A DNA stretch of 64,000 bases. Origin: Pristionchus mayeri (Eukaryota > Nematoda > Chromadorea > Rhabditida > Neodiplogasteridae). The notes beneath the pieces were generated by a model. It saw only the letters and a list, made by a program, of their open reading frames with translations, had not been told where the DNA came from and did no database searches. Below are positions 60,303 to 64,000 of this stretch, one piece after another (position 1 is the first letter of the stretch; each line of letters begins with the position of its first letter). Where the stretch lies: the NCBI GenBank assembly GCA_036245805.1, contig BTRK01000002.1, positions 4,460,689 to 4,524,688 of the forward strand, in the 5' to 3' direction. Both the position numbers and the translations under genes were made by a program.

Positions 60303-62522
60303 TTAACCCGCATCTGGTTTCTTCTGGAGTGGTGTTCTATAATCTGGCAGTGCAGAAATATTTGTTCCGAGGAAGAGGCGTCGCACCTGTAAAAAAAGAT
60401 GTAACATCAATTGTAGACGCGATGATTTGCCGCTACGGTATATTTTTCAGGTAATAATACAGTATTTCCAGATGCATTTCAGATTCGCTAAATGACCGAT
60501 ACAAGTAGGGGTAAATGTCCAGGGAACTCACATTTCCGAACAACATAATGAGGAGTACGGGAGAGAGGACCTCACGGAGCTGACTTGACACGGAGATAAT
60601 ATCCCTAGAATGTTAGTACGGTCATTCCATTCCTTGTTAGTCGTCGCGAGCGGTCCCTCTCCCTTTTCTCTCTGATTTGGATTGGTTTCCCCTAATACCC
60701 CTCGCTTCCGCCTTCGACTGATCAAGAAAAGAGAATCCCCATCCAAGCCGGAGTGGTCACCGTGTGATGGGTATGACCTACTAAGATGTTTGGTCCTTCA
60801 GAATCTAGACTCGATCATCTCGTTGAAAGATTGATCATCGAGTCTGGCGGATTCGTGCAGAGAAGATTCTAGAACACGCAAGGCTTCGTTTACGACCTAT
60901 AGTGAGATTCTATCTATGCAATGCAATCCAACATCCTCTCGCAAGCACACCGCAAATGACCATCTTGATATGAGAAGAACGATCTTTTCTGACCCCACAT
61001 CTTGATCTGCGCCCAGAAAGCGATAACAGATAAATATTGTATTGTATTGTTAGTACGGTCTTTGCAAGTTATGATAACTCACACAACAAAGTCGGTCGAA
61101 GTATGGCAGTGCGTACTAAGAGCGTATAGCGCCATTGAATTTCCAAATATGTCCACTGAAAATATGTGGTATTCCGCGAAAATGGCCCAATGAAAGTAAA
61201 ATAATTAACCTGAACACAATGCAAATGAGGAGACAGCCGTTCGAATAACAGCGGTTGGAATTGATTTCCGATATTCGTTCTGAACTTTGTTATCGTTAGC
61301 TATGCATGGGAAATCAGTGATCCAAGCTGTTGTGAATTACACCAGAATTGCATTACCGTCACTGATTTGGGTAGATTGATGTGATCCTTGATGCATTTCC
61401 AATAAACAACGGTCGATAAATATAGGAATATCGTAATGGCGGATAATATATCGCAAAGGACGTTCTAAGATTTTTTCTCAATGGTAAGTCGAGAGTATAC
61501 AATTTCCGAAAAAAATCGCTGAATCAATATAGTGTATATTGATTCAGCGATTTTTTTCGGAAATTGTATACTCTCGACTTACCATTGAGCCAAAATAATA
61601 ATCGCGATTGATGAAAGCAATACAACTCGCCCCTGCGGCAAACATCCATGCTGATAGAGAAACAATCATAACGCGATACTCGGTAACGTTCTGAAACAAA
61701 CAAAAAACTTTGCTAAGACCACACACCCAAATACATACAAATTCCGAAGAAGCGTACCTCTCTGTACTTAAAAGGCTGGAATATTGAATATATTCGCATG
61801 AGTGAATGCACAGTATTCAACGCAATGTTTGCGAGCAAAAATATGTGTTCCTGAATTGGTTTTTGAATTACGCTAATCGATTACATCTTTTATGAAAATC
61901 CATCTTACCATGATAGAGATGCAAGAGTGTATTCTCCTTCCACAGTGATTCATATGAATGGTTCCGTTTGTCTGAAAGTCGTTTTGTTAATTACAAACTC
62001 ATTGTACGGGCTTACTCACAAATTAATTTGCGGAATTTGATTGTTGTATTGTGAGTTTAGTCTCAAATACGGGATGCACTTACCATCACCTCCCCCGTTT
62101 CCGTTACGTTCAATACCTCGCGCGATTGTATGTGAGGAAGAATCTGTAATGTATGGAACATTGTTTGTTTCAATATATGTGGTATTACAAAATCGTCATA
62201 TGCAGAGTGGATCAGTTCGCAAATTATGCAGCCAATGTGTGTAAGTACTGGAAAACATTTTTTGTACATTGTTTGTGGAAATCCTCACTATATTGAGAGA
62301 TCATAATTCTGGAAATAGCTGGAATGGATCCCTTATTTGATGCAATTACGCTTATTAATCTGAAAATATTTAAACAAATCAAATGCATGCATGCATAATA
62401 TAGTGCATATGTTTATTCTAAGGAATTGTCATTCATTACCTGATATAAACACCAATACTCGAGACTAATGCCACTGGAAGCACATATAAGGATATAACTC
62501 GTAGCAATTTAGTAGGATCCAT
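60303..62522 (-). CDS. Nematode serpentine receptor (7TM GPCR), 329 aa
   Basis: Eleven exons, 62522-62440, 62359-62289, 62247-62084, 61971-61909, 61850-61758, 61690-61583, 61464-61357, 61279-61210, 61155-61083, 60604-60532 and 60386-60303, join in frame to exactly 990 nt. Membrane segments: VISLYVLPVALVSSIGVYI (TM1), THIGCIICELIHSAYDDFVI (TM2), EHIFLLANIALNTVHSLM (TM3), VMIVSLSAWMFAAGASCIAF (TM4), DILSAITIFLYLSTVVYW (TM5), AVIRTAVSSFALC (TM6) and REVLSPVLLIMLFGN (TM7), then VRRLFLGTN and a short tail ending KKPDAG. KYRE follows TM3, a spot where the other copy has NYRK. Most introns match the receptor at 29899-31683, so the two are paralogues. The subfamily is unassigned. It is convergent with the UNC-93-like gene, 250 bases apart. 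A near-perfect palindrome overlaps the exon-6 donor. Confidence 0.86.
61480..61590. repeat. Near-perfect palindrome over a receptor exon-intron junction
   Basis: CTCAATGGTAAGTCGAGAGT and ATACAATTTCCGAAAAAAATC, then GCTGAATCAATATA, are mirrored exactly from 61537 to about 61590. One arm holds the real exon-6 donor (ATG|GTAAGT on the minus strand). The other arm lies just before exon 7 as an antisense copy. Confidence 0.95.
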
Positions 62523-62639
62523 TGCACTGAAACAAAGCGTGAACATATTTTGTCACTTTTTATGAAACAACACGTTGACAAGGTTAACATCTGTAGGAGC
62601 AGTATCGTAGTATCATTTACAGTCAAGTATGATACTTAC

Positions 62640-62842
62640 TAGGGTGGCTGAAATGGATCAACGGGTAGCTATTTAGAGGGCCTCGGCAGATCAGAGACGG
62701 ATGAGACGGTTTACCGTCCCCTCTGGCATTCCTACCCTCTCTATTCACAGTTGAAATAGAGTCTCTCTCGTCTCTCTCTCTCTCCCCTCACGTATGAGAG
62801 AGTGAACAAGACGGCTAACCGTGAACCATTTCAGCCACCCTA
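62640..62842. mobile_element. 203-bp hAT-like MITE upstream of the receptor gene
   Basis: TAGGGTGGCTGAAATGG is mirrored by CCATTTCAGCCACCCTA. Flanks ATACTTAC and GTACTTAT agree at 6 of 8. The interior carries the ACCCTCTC/GAGAGAG hairpin core. It begins 118 bases upstream of the receptor start codon and could affect its promoter. Confidence 0.85.
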
Positions 62843-63420
62843 GTACTTATTGTTACCATGAAGGCAAAAAAAGTGAATTGCACGGTGAAAAAAGTGCAAT
62901 TTATAGTGTTCTCCACTTCTCTCCACCCAGGACGTGACGTCTCAAATCCACATGCTAGTCCCGTGCGCGGGATGGGTGCATTAGGGGGCATCCCCACGCA
63001 CGCAAGGGAGATCTTGTCCCTGCCAGGAAATTAAGAGCGACCACACTATGTTTGGTGACTCAGATTGTACCGAGGCAAGTGTTATTAGACGAAACACTCG
63101 TGTCTCTATTCCCCTCTTTCTATGTCTCTATCTCACCCCGTGCTCTCTCCCTATCTCTCACCCTCCCTCAATCTCTCTATCCCCCTAACTCTCTTACTGT
63201 CTCTAGATTGATGCTCTAGATGAGGGCGTTAATGCATTTTGTCGTCACCATCCACATGCCTACCACGGGAAGCGCACAAGGAACTCATTGAGAGCTAGAA
63301 TTTAGTATCTTGAGTATATTGTTGATTTGGGTCACCGTATTTTCATTTTAAGCGCACTATACCGCAGAGAATAAAGGCGAATTATGCATGCATGCATTTG
63401 ATTTGTTTAAATATTTTCAG

Positions 63421-63598
63421 ATTAATAAGCGGGCTATGTAATCCATGGATAGCAAATTGTGGGCCATTTTCCGAGACTGTGTATGAGATACAATTCTATT
63501 CTATAATCTATTTGTTCGTTGCTGTGATAGTCAGCATTGTCCGTGTTATTTCACACTCTCGGACACAAATAGCCAAACCTGAAGGGAAGGAAGGGTGA
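63421..63598 (+). other. Possible membrane-protein exon fragment
   Basis: After ATATTTTCAG a frame reads LISGLCNPWIANCG ... FYSIIYLFVAVIVSIVRVIS and ends HSRTQIAKPEGKEG with a TGA: one transmembrane helix and a basic tail. The first 40-odd bases are an inverted copy of the exon-2 junction of the receptor gene (62349-62395), in the same phase. It may be a fragment of another receptor or a chance fusion. Confidence 0.4.
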
Positions 63599-63959
63599 AT
63601 GCAGACGAAGGGAATTAAATCGTAGATCTCTACTCGGAAGCGTGGGGATTGCTCTAATGCGATTACGTTGAGTCCTAGGAGCCCACATGTTCAGCATGAC
63701 ACTGCTAGATTCTTCATTTATCACTCATATTGAATTTGATGTCCACGCGATCCATCGCATTAGCCGAAATAGAAGGCGAAACGTTCTAGGATGACGCTAG
63801 CAGGCACTCCCCCTCTTTCAATCTCACTCTCCACCATCTCCATCTACATTGACCAGGAAGGGGTGATAATGGACTAATCACATGGATGTATTTGGATGAA
63901 TAGAAGGACATCAACAGAATGAGAACAATTAAGCTCATCAAAAGAAAGTGATGTCAAAC

Positions 63960-64000
63960 GAGCAATCGTCTGACTCTCTTCAGTTTGCACGCTCTCTCGC
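63960..64000. mobile_element. 93-bp hairpin MITE, left arm, cut by window edge
   Basis: GAGCAATCGTCTGACTCTCT followed by TCAGTTTGCACGCTCTCTCG is identical to the left arm of the copy family. The remainder lies beyond the window. Confidence 0.9.

Overview
The window is nematode genomic DNA (inference). The genes are split into many short exons with GT-AG introns, several only about 38-45 bases long. There is a UUCCAG-type acceptor just before a start codon. The gene families are nematode-typical: a myristoylation-motif globin, a saposin-B protein, two serpentine chemoreceptors and UNC-93-like transporter copies. Exons are GC-rich inside AT-rich, repeat-laden DNA. I cannot name the species.

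Layout. 0.3-2.1 kb (-): a seven-exon gene of unknown function, divergent from 3.7-12.9 kb (+), a 23-exon secreted saposin-B protein whose introns hold a tRNA-Arg(UCU) and several MITEs. 13-22 kb: intergenic, with decayed copies of the saposin gene's 3' exons (14.3-16 kb) and degenerate repeats. 22.4-28 kb (+): a five-exon globin with an N-terminal MGGGAS motif. 28.5-34.9 kb: two copies of a duplicon ending in a globin-type last exon flank an intact serpentine receptor gene (-); a broken UNC-93-like fragment (+) follows. 35-57 kb: mostly repeats, including long fold-back elements, a duplicated 480-base unit, a dispersed repeat family, tRNA-like pieces and a mariner-like remnant, with one small cysteine-containing gene (-) at 42.3-43.0 kb. 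57-60 kb (+): an almost complete UNC-93-like gene carrying several lesions. 60.3-62.5 kb (-): a second serpentine receptor gene, convergent with it. The right edge cuts a hairpin MITE.

The most notable structure is a repeated module of globin-type last exon followed by an UNC-93-like gene, with a serpentine receptor nearby. It is seen at 30-35 kb and again at 54-62 kb, alongside the complete globin gene at 22-28 kb. A family of perfect-hairpin MITEs, three copies exactly 93 bp long with 8-bp target duplications, has spread through introns and intergenic DNA. Exon chains were built by hand from splice sites, reading frame and similarity between the two receptor copies; no database search was run.
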